The notes under the pieces were generated by a model, which was not told the origin of the DNA, searched no databases, and saw only the letters and a list, made by a program, of their open reading frames with translations. Both the position numbers and the translations under genes were made by a program. DNA of 64,000 nucleotides. Source: Helichrysum umbraculigerum (Eukaryota > Streptophyta > Magnoliopsida > Asterales > Asteraceae). Shown one piece after another: positions 34,902 through 46,570 of this stretch. The stretch lies in assembly GCA_949592205.1 (NCBI GenBank), contig CATIUR010000004.1, positions 84,419,337 to 84,483,336 on the forward strand. Reading direction: 5' to 3'. Within the stretch, counting starts at the first letter, position 1, and the number at the start of each line of letters is the position of its first letter.

Positions 34902-34994
34902 ACTATTCATGAGATAGTTGCGGTTACTATTCATGAGACAATCGTGGTTACTATTCATGAGACGATCGAGGTTAGTATTCATGAGACAATTGCG
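34902..34994. repeat. 24-25-bp tandem repeat, 4 copies
   Basis: Four units of 'ctattcatgagacaatcg' plus 'tggtta', in the antisense leader part of LTR F. Confidence 0.8.
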
Positions 34995-35047
34995 TCTTGT
35001 AAATGTATATGTACATGCGAGTATTTAGATAAGCTGTGAGTTGCGAC

Positions 35048-35712
35048 CAAGGTTGCAAAAGTCGGAAGTCGGGGTCGAGTCGGTCGGGACCTCGGGAGGA
35101 CTAGTCGGCCAAGTCGGGGACTAGTCGGGGACTAGTCGGATTTTGACTTTTGTTGACTTTTTACATTTAAATAATAAATTTTAAAATTATATGTGTAATA
35201 ATATATGAGAATTAATTATAAGTTTATAACAGTGCTAATATAAACCAAAGTACCTAACTAGTCTTAAAACATTATCAATTCAACTAAATACTTACAAACT
35301 TACACACACACAAACAGTTTAGAAATCAAAACTTGAGCTTTAAATCTTTAATTGATGAGTCTAAATGTGCGCAAGAAGTGTTAGGTCGCCTCTGATGCTT
35401 GATGATGTCGCGCAAGGCTTGCTTCCACAGTTTATGCCAGATAGCGGCCCATATGTGGGTGTTTAAAAACCTAATTTTTTTATAAAAAAAAAAGTTGACC
35501 AGAGTTGACTACCCGACTTGACCCGACTCTGACCCGACTTTGACCATAATATCCGACTTGACCCGACTTTGACCCGACTTTTCCCGTTTTTGACCCGACT
35601 TTGACCGTTGACCGACTTTTTCTACTGTTTTTGGACTAGGCTAGTCGGAGGTCTTGTTAAACCCGACTAGGAGGCGACTAGTCGGCCGACCTGGCCGACT
35701 TTTACAACACTG
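35048..35712. mobile_element. hAT-type non-autonomous element (665 bp MITE)
   Basis: Terminal inverted repeats caaggttgcaaaagtcgg and (complement of the right end) cagtgttgtaaaagtcgg match at 15 of 18 positions. An exact 8-bp target duplication gttgcgac flanks it (35040-35047 and 35713-35720), diagnostic of hAT insertion. The subterminal regions are packed with 'tagtcgg' and 'cgacttgaccc/cgactttgaccc' words. No transposase ORF is present, so it depends on an autonomous relative. Confidence 0.88.
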
Positions 35713-35850
35713 GTTGCGACAATGGTTGTGTCGCAGGTGTTGCGAAAGTATATAAGGTTCGCGACAAAGGAGTTATGTCACAGGACTTGCGAGAATCAAT
35801 GGTAGTGCGACAGAAACATTGTCGCAGATGTTTCACGAGTTTCGTTTAAG

Positions 35851-35852
<2 letters not shown>

Positions 35853-35889
<37 letters not shown>
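35853..35889. repeat. (TA)n microsatellite at the F/A junction
   Basis: An uninterrupted TA run of about 37 bases ending at the left border of element A. A TA-rich target would hide a 5-bp duplication. Confidence 0.85.
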
Positions 35890-35891
<2 letters not shown>

Positions 35892-38405
35892 ACAATCCAC
35901 CGAAACATCACGTTATTCACGGGTAGAGATTGTCGTTAGTTATCTCCGACTTGCAGCTCAAATGGATGTCAGGGGTTTTAAATTTGTATTTTGCGGGGCT
36001 TAAATTATACTTACTACCTACTTTGGTTAGTAAGTGGTAAGTATGACCTAAGATCGTTCTAAAGATCGCAACGTGGTATGGATTAAAGTTGATGCTTTCG
36101 GTAAGGAAGTATCTAGCATGGAACAAAGTAGGTAGATTTTGGGGTTTTAAACTAAAGACGGATAATTTAAATATAGAAAATTAAAAATGCAGGAAAAACG
36201 GATAAAGATAAATATGTGATTGCTGAAAATTCAATAATTAATGTTTCGGGATGACAGAATAAATGAGGACATCACTAAGTTGAATAGATAAATTATTAGT
36301 TGTAAACACTAGAACCCTACCAATTAATTTTCCTATTGGCGTGTCACTTGGAACTAGGTTATCGTGATTATGATCGGAGCAATATGCAAAACTTCCAATA
36401 CTTACCTAGTTGAAAGGCAAGCAACCTATTTTGGCGATATACCGAGGTGCATGAATCAGTAGCGTATCGACTCATAGGTCCGACCGTTCTTAACCCCTAA
36501 AATAGTTTACCTAATAATTAATTATGCAATTGATTAGCAACATTGTGTATTTAGAATGCCGATTATGCTAGACCTAGGGGTTTAAGCATCCTAAGTCACC
36601 TGGACTCTTACTTTCATTTCTAAGTATTGTTTGTATTCGTTTAAGTTTTGGTTACTTCGACTTATGACTTAAGACTCTCCTTTTCAAACAGTTATACATC
36701 CCTGGATTATTTGTAGTTTGTTAAAACGTGTTTCATATGCAGACCATGCCTTTCAGTAATAACCAGTGTACTTTACATAGTTGTTCCACGGCTTCTTACG
36801 TTCAACACATGGTTAAGAGTAATTGACAGTGAGAGTGGCACTCTTAAACTAATTAATATAAAGCAGTGCATAAATGTAAACCTAATATGTACAACGCGTG
36901 GTTTCAATGTGTCTTACTTATTGCATGTCATGGGCACAGATAACTACTTACCATAATTAAGGTTGATCAGGTCCTAATTACTAGGTTGCAGTCACGTGGA
37001 TAAACGGAAAGGGTACTCTAAAATTAGAATTAAAGTCTAAATGACACAAAAGTTATTAATTCCCATTTATCTGAACGTGTTTACGAACATTATTTTACAA
37101 TGCTTTGGCTTTCGTAAGATATATCAGTTAGTTGATAAAATTGTAATGTCCTTTCGGAGTTCCAATGTTGCCAGAGCTGAATCCCGCAATATAGCTAACT
37201 TCGGTCATCTCAGACTTCCATACATTTGTACTTCGCATAGAGTGTTTCCAGTACTATATCTGAGAACAGTCGAATCGGGGCCGTTATATTACTTCACGAA
37301 CAATTTCACTGATTATATAATGTCATCCCTACTTATAATTATTTTACATCTCAACAATCACAATAATAAACTACTAGCAATTCATGGCAATATGTAAATA
37401 ACATACCAAGTAATAATGCATAATTAAATATAACATAAAACAAGTATGAAAAAGGAATTAGATATCACCCGAAAAATAAAGCGTAGCAGCGTATTATTAT
37501 AATTGACAAACTCTTCGCACGTACAAAGAAAATCTTCAATTCCGATCGTTCCTTCTAGTTCCTAAATTAATCCGAAGATTAACTAAACTAATCCTAGAGT
37601 GAGAAAGATTACAAAAATTTAAAAAAATTCTAGAGTGAGAAAATGAGGCTGGAAATAGCCTAGGAGTGTGTGTTTTTAAAAAATGAAACCAACGATATAT
37701 TTATAGCTGAAAACCGGCTCACGATAGCGAAGTTAGGCTCATTTTAGCAAAAAAGCGCACGCGGTATGCGTACGGGACGAAAAAGGTGGCACACGGATGA
37801 AAAAGTACCCGGCACCGGACAGACACGGGCCAGAACTGGTTGGACCCGGGCCGGCACCGGCTCACCGAACCAAAAAGCCAGCCGGCGGCGGCGGCCCACG
37901 GGCTGCCGTACGCCCTCTTTGGTTCACATTTTCGTGTGTATCTCCTTCGTTATGCGTCCGATTTATACGAGTCTTTTTGCGTTGGAATCTATTTTTAAAA
38001 ACGAAGACTTTGATGTAAAGAAATACCTGAGATGATTTTCCTATCTTGAGATGTATTGTTCCGAATGTTTTGAATATTTTGCAGTGTGTAGAATCTTCAT
38101 TCTTTATCCATTTTTGTTGATTCTTTTTGCATTGGATTCGATTTTTGAAAACGACGACTTTGGAATGGAGAAGTCTCTGATATGACTCTTTCTTCTTGAA
38201 ATCATATCTTGATTGCCTTGAATCTTAAAACGCGCGTGAAATCTTCGTTTTTCGTCCATTTTGCCTGATTTTTCTCGTGCTTCCTTATTTTGACCTACTT
38301 GACAAAATATCATTAATTAATGTAATATTTGAGCTAATTTGCCAACTATTTTTCTAAAATGAGAGAGATATCGTTAGTAAAAACGTGACTTTTTATGCGA
38401 TAACA
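35890..38405 (-). repeat. 3' LTR of element A
   Basis: The minus-strand start TGTTATCGCATAAAAAGTCACG (38405 leftwards) corresponds to TGATGTATCGCAAAAAGTCATG of B and TGATGTGACTCAAATAGTCATG of C. The left border tgacaatccacc lies ~120 bases from the family block 'cttactacctac', the same distance as in B and C. Length 2,516. Confidence 0.7.
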
Positions 38406-40220
38406 AGTATCCCACACTTAGAACTTTGCTTGTCCTCAAGCAAACTCATTCAACAAAAGCTTTTAGAGTGGTTCTAATCGCTCTATTTTTAGAAATGAAA
38501 TTCACCAAAGACTATAACGTTCCAGTTGTGAAAGGACTTTCAAAAGAAGCTCGAGTTTTCAAAGAATTCGATACTTTCTTCCGGCAACCTTGATGGAGAA
38601 TATTCATGACTAGGCAATCCTCGCAGTGGGTCACTCAAATCACTCAAATGTTTAGGGTTTCCTACTCGCTAGTGTCAATCACTCAGATAGACAGTCATGT
38701 AGCATCTTCGTCATAGGCTTGATCAAGAATTAAATCTTCATCAATTGGATGAGAACGGCACTAGTCGTTCAAGATATCATAGAAAGGAATCAGGGTTTTG
38801 GTGTTGAAAGATTTGGGAAAAGGTATGTGATGGTCTAGAAATGGAAAATATTTTTGGGTATTTCATTTTGTATATTCCTGAAACGGAGGCATATTTCTTT
38901 TGAGAAAGTCTCCTTGAAATTTCCCTGATTCTGAAAAGATACGATTTCGCATTTTCCCTTTTTGATTTTTGATTTCCCCTTTTTAGTAGAGCTAGAGCAT
39001 GTGTTTTTCTTTTTCTTCTTTTTCTATTTTCTTTTCTTTTTACAATGCCTATCTCACCAAGAGATACTTCCATGTTCGAGGTTTTCTTTTGGGGTTAGGA
39101 AGTTGTTTGCTTTTCTTGTAGGAATATGGGAAATTGAGAGTGTCTCTAAAAAAAGATCTGGAAGAGATTATTCCTGTTGTTTCGGAATGGTGAAAAAGGA
39201 AGATTTTGTTTGAATAGTGAATTTGAAGAGTGGGTGGAAGTTTGGTTTTTGAGTGTAAAGAGTGGGAAGAATTTTGGTGGTTGAGTTGTTTTTGAATGGA
39301 TATGACAGAGATTCCTTAGAAAATATTGAGAATGATTGTACCTATACCACGTATGGCACCCATCGATGTGATCTCAAAATGCATTACAAGAGCAAATTCT
39401 AATTCCAATGAATACATCGGCACACACATGAAATGAAAAGTGAAGCATTTAAAGATGAATGCTTATAATTGGCTCAAACCTCACGAATCGAATATTTTGG
39501 TCAAAGTGTGCCTAGCCATGTATTGCCTTTTTCGTCTGTATCTTATTTTAAAGAAAACTTTTGGTTTAAATTGAAGTTTGTTTCTTACTTTAAGTTATAT
39601 TTTTGGTTCATAGTGTTTATAAAAATAATGCTTTTGAATCAAGAATTTTGAAAAATTTCTCTATTTTTGGCCTTTTATGAAAATGTTGTTTACTTTACGG
39701 TTAAGAGGTCAAACTTGCGGTTGCGAACCGTATATCCCACACTTAAAGGGAAAATTGTCCCTAATGTTCGAATCTTTGTAAAGAGTACCTCTTGTCGAAG
39801 TATCCCACACTTAGAGTTTCTACTAATTTCTGGATGTTACCTAAGTGTTTTGTGTGGTTAAGAAAATCCCACACCTAATTTTTGGAGATATCGGTTAAGA
39901 AAATTAAGGCTTAATAGATAGAAAGTTTGAAACGAAGTAATTCCCCTAGATATTTGCTGTGCTCGTGTCGGCAATTTGTCGGAGGTTTGCTCTTTTGTAA
40001 ATTTTGCCACTTGCAGTCTTCGACATGCTCCGAGGTGTTGTATATAATCGTCTCTGTCGTGATTTCCGATAAATATTGTTTGGATCAAACAAACATTCCA
40101 CTCAACAATTATATAATCGCTGCTAAATAAGAAAAGTAAAGTCATACCATACTAATAATAAGCTAATAAAGTGATGATGTCTATGCATCAAATACAGATA
40201 ACAAAAGATAATAATGTCAA
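38406..40220 (-). other. Internal 3' region of element A, non-coding
   Basis: Begins with the PPT and hairpin (38406-38445). The matching region in C and B also has 'cctataccgcgtacggtac'-type and 'gaaatgaaagtgaagcat' blocks (here 39335-39465) and several PPT-like 'atcccacactta' motifs. No credible ORF. Confidence 0.6.
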
Positions 40221-41054
40221 TGTTGCGCCGTCAGAGTGCTGACTCTGATGCGGTCATTCTAAGGTGGGCACAGCGGTCCTGCAAATAACGACGCAACACG
40301 TGAACTGTTAGGTTTTCAATTTATATGAGCTGGGGCTCTAACTATAAGTACTACCTACTTTTGGGGAGTAAGCAGTAAGTATAACTCGAGTGTCGTTCTT
40401 AAAATCGGAGCGAATGGAACTAAAAGGGACTTACCGTAAACGAGCTTTCTGATAGGATGGGTTTTATAAAAGTAGGTAGGTTTTGGTTGGTTTATCTAAA
40501 ACTAAATAAAACAAGTAAATAAAATAGAGAGTAGGCAACAGGTAAAGCGTGATTGCTGAAACTTCGATAATTAAGGTTTTTGGATGATATTCATTATAAA
40601 GATGATTGGAGACTACCTTGGGTAAATCATCAGACGGACAGTCGGTGTAAACTCTAGGACCCTACGTTTTAGTCTAAAAGCCTAAAAGCATATGTCACTG
40701 AATCCTAGGTTATCCTAATGCTGATCAGAAACAGGATGTTTAAACCCCCCTCACTTGTCTTAAAAGACTAAGCGAACTCTACGGATTATATATCCTAGGT
40801 GTAGGCATAAGGTAACAAACTGCAATTATGTATCTGACCTTTCTTACCACCTAAATCTATCAGAGTTTATCTAGGTATGTACGAATTGTATGCTATATAT
40901 GTTGAGCTGTCGGTTATGTTGAGTTAAGCAGTTTAAGCATCTTGTATTACAACCGAATACTTTCTTTCTTTCCAGAACTCTTTTATATCAGGTTTAAGCA
41001 CAATTAACTCCGTCATGAATTAGACCCTCCTTTGCTATCAGGCGTTCATCCCTA

Positions 41055-41320
41055 GGAATACTCACGGTGTACAGTGCAATTGGCATATCCACAATGTTCC
41101 AGACTCAAGGTATACTCACGGTGTACAATGCGTTTGGCATATCCACAGTGTTCCAGACTCAAGGCATACTAACGGTGTACTGTGCATCAAAGTAGTTCCA
41201 CAGCTGTATGTTAACCTTGGTGTACTAACGGTGTACGGTGCAGCGAGCATTTCCACAGCTGTATTTTAACCTTGGTGTAGTAACGGTGTATGGTGGAGCG
41301 AACATTTCCACAACTTTATT
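41055..41320. repeat. ~57-bp tandem repeat in LTR B, 5 copies
   Basis: Units contain 'tcacggtgtacagtgca' and 'catatccacagtgttcc'. LTR B has about five, while the LTRs of C have three (42650-42795 and 52463-52610), so the copy number is variable within the family. Confidence 0.8.
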
Positions 41321-41837
41321 GTTCCTAGACCCATATTCTAAAAGGGTGACTTTTAGGTATTCCATGATGAAATAGACCTACGGCAGTTCCTTAGCTTCCA
41401 CGTGTTTGTACTCCACACGAGGTGTTTCTAACGCTATACGAAGTACTGTGCCGTTGTATGGAATATTCATAGCTTCATACTGTAATATGAGATAACTATA
41501 TCTACGTAGTATTAGGGTTGATCAGATCCTATCCTAAGGCAATAGTCACGTGAAAGACTGGAAAGGGTGGAAACTTGATTAAGTCTATATTCATGTAAAA
41601 CTCAACCAGATATACAGCAAAACCATCACCAATCATAGCATGTTAAATATGAATTAAATATTATCCATAATCCTAATATCTACATTTCAACAATCACAAT
41701 ATCAAAATACCTAAATAGCATGACAATATTCGCAGCACAAACAAAGATATGATGCAAACAAAACATAATAACCGTAAGTAAAGGAATAAGTAATAACCAG
41801 TATTTAAGCACGTAACACTGAGTAGTACAAGCTAGAG

Positions 41838-44193
41838 TGTCGCGGCTCCTATCGGTCGGTCGGATTTAACTCCGGTCGTTGTTCCAACAGCAACAGAAGC
41901 GGCGGACAGTGAGTTTTAAATTTATATGAGCTGGGGCTCAAACTATAAGTACTACCTACCTTGGGAGAAAGCAGTAAGTATAACTCGCGGTCGTTCTTAA
42001 ATCGGAGCGAATTGAAATAAAGCGGGTCACCAAAGATTATGGTCGCAATTAGGATGGGGGTAGGTAGATTGATTTTGGATTGATTTGGTTTTCTAATTTT
42101 CCTAAGTGCAGAAAAGTAAATAACGAGAAATGAAATTAGGGTTTAAGCAGACAGGTAGAGATGTGATTGCTGAAACTTGGATACTAGGGTTTCGGGATGA
42201 TATTCATTATAAAATTGATTGGAGATTTACCAGATTAAGAGTAGACATACTTTCGGTGTAAACACTAGGACCCTACGTTCAGGTGAAACCCTAGAAACAT
42301 ATGTCACTGGAATCCTAGGTTATCATGATTCTGATCAGATCAGGCTGTTTTCAAACCCTCCTGAGCCTTTGCTTAACTAAGACAAAGTCACCCTAAATGT
42401 TCTAGGGATCAGGCATAAGGCAACATACCGCAATTGTATTTACTGACCTTTCTTAACACCTAATCGTCTATTTACTTTTATTATAGCAAATACTGATTGT
42501 ATCCTGTGTATGTTAAACTATTGGTGTGATTAGGGTTTTGCATGTCTAGGTATATGATTGACACTACCCTGTATTATTTCTATTGAAGCACATATTAAAC
42601 CATCATAAATATAGACCCTCCTTTACAATCAGGCGTTCATCCCTAGGAATAATCATGGTGTACAGGGCAATTAGGCATTTCCACAGTGTTCCAAACCCTA
42701 GATGTACTGACGGTGTACTGGGCATTTAAGCATTTCCATAGTGTTCCAGATCTTAGGTGTACTAACGGTGTACAGTGCAATAAGCATTTCCACAGCTTTG
42801 ATTCCTAGACCACAGTTCTAGAAGGATCACTTCTAGGTAATTCACGATGAAACAATCCATGGCATTTCCTTAGCTTCCACGTATTTGTACTCCACACGAG
42901 GTGTTTCCAACGCTATACGAAGTACCGTGCCCTTTAAAGGAAAGTTCATAGTTTCATACTGTAACTGGAGATAACTGTATATTCATAGTATTAGGGTTGA
43001 TCAGATCCTATCCTAGGGCAACAGTCACATGAAAGTCTGGAAAGGGTGATGAGAGACTAGATCTATATTCAGGATAAGCTTAACCAGATACACAGCATAA
43101 CAATTTCCAATCGTATAAATGAAACATTAATTTAACATCATCCCTACTCCTAATATCTACATTTCAACAATCACAATATTAAACTACTCTATAAACATGG
43201 CAATATACAGAATACAAACTGAAATAACATAAAGCACAAGCATTATAACAGTAAGTAAAGTTTAGATATCACCGGGAATACAGCAGTGTAATACTGAGGA
43301 TTAATATTAGTCTGAACTTGAAAAGCTCGTTACAACAAGATTACCAAGCTAAAACTTCCTCTAGACTCGAACCGTAAGCTCAACCCTAACCTTTCTCCTC
43401 TAACTCCTAAGAGTAGTGCTAGAGAGAGAAAGTTAGAGAGAGAAAGTGAAAGAAAATGAGAGAAATGTGAAAGTGTGTGAATGTGTTAAGGGGTGTAAAA
43501 TGAGGAGGGGTGATCCCCTATTTATAGGCAAAGCTCAAAAATCAGCCGTACAACTCGCGAAACAGCACGTACAAGCAAACGAAGCAGCATACGGGGGCAA
43601 AGGGGCCGTATACGGCCTTGATAGGGCTGTATACGGTGTATACAAGGCCGTTTACAGTCTGTATAGGGCCGTATACGGTTCCCTAGGCTGTATACGGTGT
43701 CCGTCTGATTTCGTTCGTTGCTTAAAACACGCGTATCTCCTTCGTTATGCGTCCGTTTGACCTGATTCTTTCGCCTGTGTCTTCGTAATTCCGTTACGCT
43801 TCTAATGATGCCAACTTCACTGAAATTGGATGTGTATAGCTCAATCATAGCCGAAATGACTTTATAGGGTCTGATACTGCTCAGTCTTCTCCGTTCTTTA
43901 TCCGATTTGCATGATTCTTGATTTTACCGTCTCGATTTTACCTGTTTTATCATATGATGAAGTTAGAATGTGATCTATATAATGTAAATGAGGCCGGAGG
44001 ATTTTGTGCACGTTTATTCGCCCTGATTTGCTTGTTATTTGGACGTTTTAGGTGATTTTTGCAGCAACGCCTATATTTAGACCACTTTAGTGAATTTTAG
44101 TAAATAATGATCATTTTGGAATGTTTTCACTAAAGATACGTCCAAAAAGTGCGGAATATTGCCCTTAAAAACATGACTATTTGAGTCACATCA
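41838..44193 (-). repeat. 3' LTR of element C
   Basis: Plus-strand borders tgtcgcggctcct (41838) and ...gagtcacatca (44193). Carries the 57-bp repeats (42650-42795), the TATA box (43517-43528) and five CCGTATACGG-like palindromes (43603-43700). Very similar to 51656-54040; the 5' LTR has one extra palindrome unit and a short 'gagagaaatgaaaat' duplication. Confidence 0.92.
43517..43700 (-). promoter_or_regulatory. LTR promoter of C (3' copy): TATA box and palindromic upstream repeats
   Basis: On the minus strand CCTATAAATAGG (43517-43528) is a strong TATA box. About 75-175 bases upstream of it lie five palindromic words of the form GGCCGTATACGG (near 43607, 43627, 43650, 43667 and 43687), about 20 bases apart, which could bind a dimeric factor. 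Confidence 0.6.
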
Positions 44194-44235
44194 AGTTATC
44201 CCACACTTAGGCGTTGCTTGTCCTCAAGCAACACT
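44194..44235 (-). promoter_or_regulatory. Polypurine tract plus hairpin of element C
   Basis: On the minus strand GTTGCTTGAGGACAAGCAAC (stem of 8, loop AGGA; 44213-44232) precedes GCCTAAGTGTGGGATAACT, which abuts the 3' LTR. This arrangement is typical of Athila/Tat elements. Confidence 0.85.
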
Positions 44236-46570
44236 CAGTTAGAAAAACATTTAAAATTTGGTTTTTAAGGGGCGAGTCAAAATAGTTTCAAAATGATACC
44301 ACTTCTAATATGACTAAGACTGTTTAAGAATAAGGGAAAGGATAAGATGATCCTTTCATAAGCAAGAAGCAATTATCATCAAGCATACTACCAATTCTCG
44401 TGATCTTGGAGTACACATGACTAGGCGATCTCACTAAAGGTGGTCACTCAGTTCACTCTAAGTGTATCGGGTTTCCTAACAATCTAGAACAAATGAAATC
44501 GCTCAAATAAGCCAGTCATGCAGCACTCATCGTCATAGGCTTGGTCGAGAATCGGATCTCCACCACTTAGGTGAGGACGGTGCTAACTATCCCAAGACAT
44601 TCGACGGGTGGTAGTGTTTGGTGAGGTTTAAGGGTATGGATAGTGGTATATGTTTGGTTGTAAGGGTTTGACTCATCTTAAAACTCAAAGATAGTGAAAA
44701 ACTTTATTTCAAAACGGAACGGAGGATCTTGTATCTGCTCGTCTTCTATCGAATTTTCCTTGAGAAGGTGATACTTGAAGCACTTCAGCTTTATTTGATG
44801 GAACTATTTTTTTTTTTTCTTTTCTTGATTTTCTATTTTTTTATTTTTTTCTTTTCTTCTTCAGAACTTCTTTGCCAGAGAATTTCTAAGGATAATTTAT
44901 GTTGATCCTTCCAGAAATCCTTTTCGGAACTATGATATTTGATCTTGAACTTCAATTTCTTTTATCGTGCCAATTTTTCGCACTTTTGACTTTTTAGAGT
45001 ACACAGAAGAGGAAGACTTTAGAGCATAATTGAAGAGGATGTTCCAAAAGATGTTTTTCATGACCTTAGAAATTCTAAGATAAGGTTTTGGGAATTTTGG
45101 GTGAGTAGGGGTTTAGTACGAGGGTTTTTACGAAATGAAAGGTTTAGGCTCAACAGGGTTTACTAGGCGGATCATCGATACTGAAAATAAGTATCGGAAG
45201 GGTTTTGGACTTGAAGAGATATGTAAGAATTGGGTTTAAATCCTAAGGAATGTCAAGGTCATCTAGCTGCACCTATACCGCGTACGGTACACACCAATGT
45301 GGTCTTGAAACGTATGTCTGGAGCAAGTTCTAATTCAGAGATGCAAGCATCGGCACACACAAGAAATGAAAGTGAAGCATTAAAGATGAATGCTTTTAGG
45401 CTCAAGATACCTCACTACAAAATAGGGTTGTATGTGCCTAGCCATGCTCCTTTCAGATTATGGTTTCTTGCTCGAGAAATTTCTACCTTATTTTCCCTAT
45501 ATTCCAAAATACCTTACTCATATTTCGAGAATGATTCTTTTCGAAAGTATTTAACTCAAAAACTTAGAGTTTAGTTTCATAATTTAACTCATAATTTTAA
45601 ATTTTTGAAAAAATTTATTTGAAAAAATTCGTTATTTGGGAAAACATTTTCTGAGTAATGCTATTTTGGACATAAAAATCTCCTAAAATTATCCAAGGTA
45701 TTTTATACCTTGCTATCCCACACTTAGAGGAACATTGTCCCTAATGTTCTCTTGAGTTAAGTTTTTACTGGAGGTAAAATCCCACACTTAGAGTTTAAAC
45801 ATGTAAGAAAATGTTTCTTAAGTGTTAAATTTGGGTTTGAATCCCACACTTAGTGATAAGCTCAGGATAGGGTATAGAATATAACAAGCTAACAAGACAG
45901 AATATATGTGATCATGAAATGGATAGAAGGTTAAGAAACTCCCCAGATAACGTTTTGAAGCATGTGAAATTTTGCAGGAGAGAGAGAGAGTCGAAGCGAG
46001 CTTTCTTCTGCATTCTTCTTGAAGGACAACAAGCTTCATACGGGGTTATCCGGTGTCATGTATCCAACGTTATCAGAAATCAACTTCAATTATTTTAAGT
46101 GGGGATCCTTATGGTGTAGAATCCCATACTTTAGGTTTTGAAGAAGTTGGAGTGATTTCAATAAGTGTTTGTGGTGTGGGGAGTGATCCCACACTTAGTT
46201 CTTTGAAGTTCTTAGATACAAGGAAGTTTTGAGAAGAATGAGGCCCCTCCATGAGATGATGAATGTTCCGCAGTCTGCAAATATTGAAAACTGGTTCGGG
46301 TTGCCTTTTGACTTCACGGATTTTCTTCTTGAAAGTGCGTCATCTCGCCTTTTTCCACGTTCATACATCACAACATTTCTACTTGTTAAACAGAAAGAAA
46401 ATAAAACATAATAAGTAAAAGCATAATGTAAATACGGATAGAGTGATCAACCAACTAGTGGTTGATACAAATAAGTTCCAAAAGTAAGGTTCAACAGTAG
46501 CCAAACAAACACAAGATAATAATAGTAATAATGTCTGAAACCAAAGTCAAATGATGCAAATGGGGTAGAA
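44236..46570 (-). other. 3' non-coding region of element C with PPT-like motifs
   Basis: No ORF. Contains a poly-pyrimidine patch (44808-44865) and repeated PPT-like 'atcccacactta' words near 45714, 45780, 45841 and 46187 (plus a variant near 46122). The first is paired with the inverted repeat gaacatt/gtccct/aatgttc (45730-45749). The family block 'cctataccgcgtacggtac' lies at 45272. Confidence 0.7.

Larger units (their letters stand above)
22281..35889 (-). repeat. Antisense Tekay-like LTR F, interrupted several times
   Basis: Its plus-strand left end tgtcacacctctaaaacgg is a diverged form of tgtaacacccccaaatt, i.e. an LTR end read backwards. Pieces are 22281-22714, 33145-35047 and 35721-35889. 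Copy 2 separates the first two pieces and a hAT MITE the last two. Inside are landmarks shared with the other LTRs in reverse: 'ggggctgtgaactcacct' near 34529 (the mirror of the gtgagt...gcccc block) and TCGCA words (35713-35830). Its start (promoter side) is missing, because element A begins at 35890 in a TA run. Confidence 0.65.
35890..40220 (-). mobile_element. Element A, Athila/Tat-like LTR element, 3' part only
   Basis: A minus-strand element. Its 3' LTR (35890-38405) ends next to 'agtatcccacacttag' (the PPT read backwards) and the hairpin word 'cttgtcctcaagcaa'. Internal 3' sequence follows to 40220, where element B begins. The LTR shares the family landmarks with B and C: 'ctacctac...agtaagtat' blocks near the left end, a 'gtgtttgtac'-type tract, a TATA box (37694-37706, minus) and promoter repeats, here a very GC-rich patch (37755-37915). 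PPT-like motifs recur at about 39732, 39800 and 39868. No ORF of this family is preserved in the visible part; the 5' part lies outside or is lost. Confidence 0.75.

Noticed and set aside
37766..38035. Arg/Gly/Pro-rich frames in element A
   Set aside because: They cover the GC-rich promoter repeat patch of an LTR; composition reflects base content only.
43446..43848. Frames over the CCGTATACGG array in the LTRs of C (also 53259-53695)
   Set aside because: Repeat-derived peptides (AVYG/YTAL patterns) in LTR promoter DNA.
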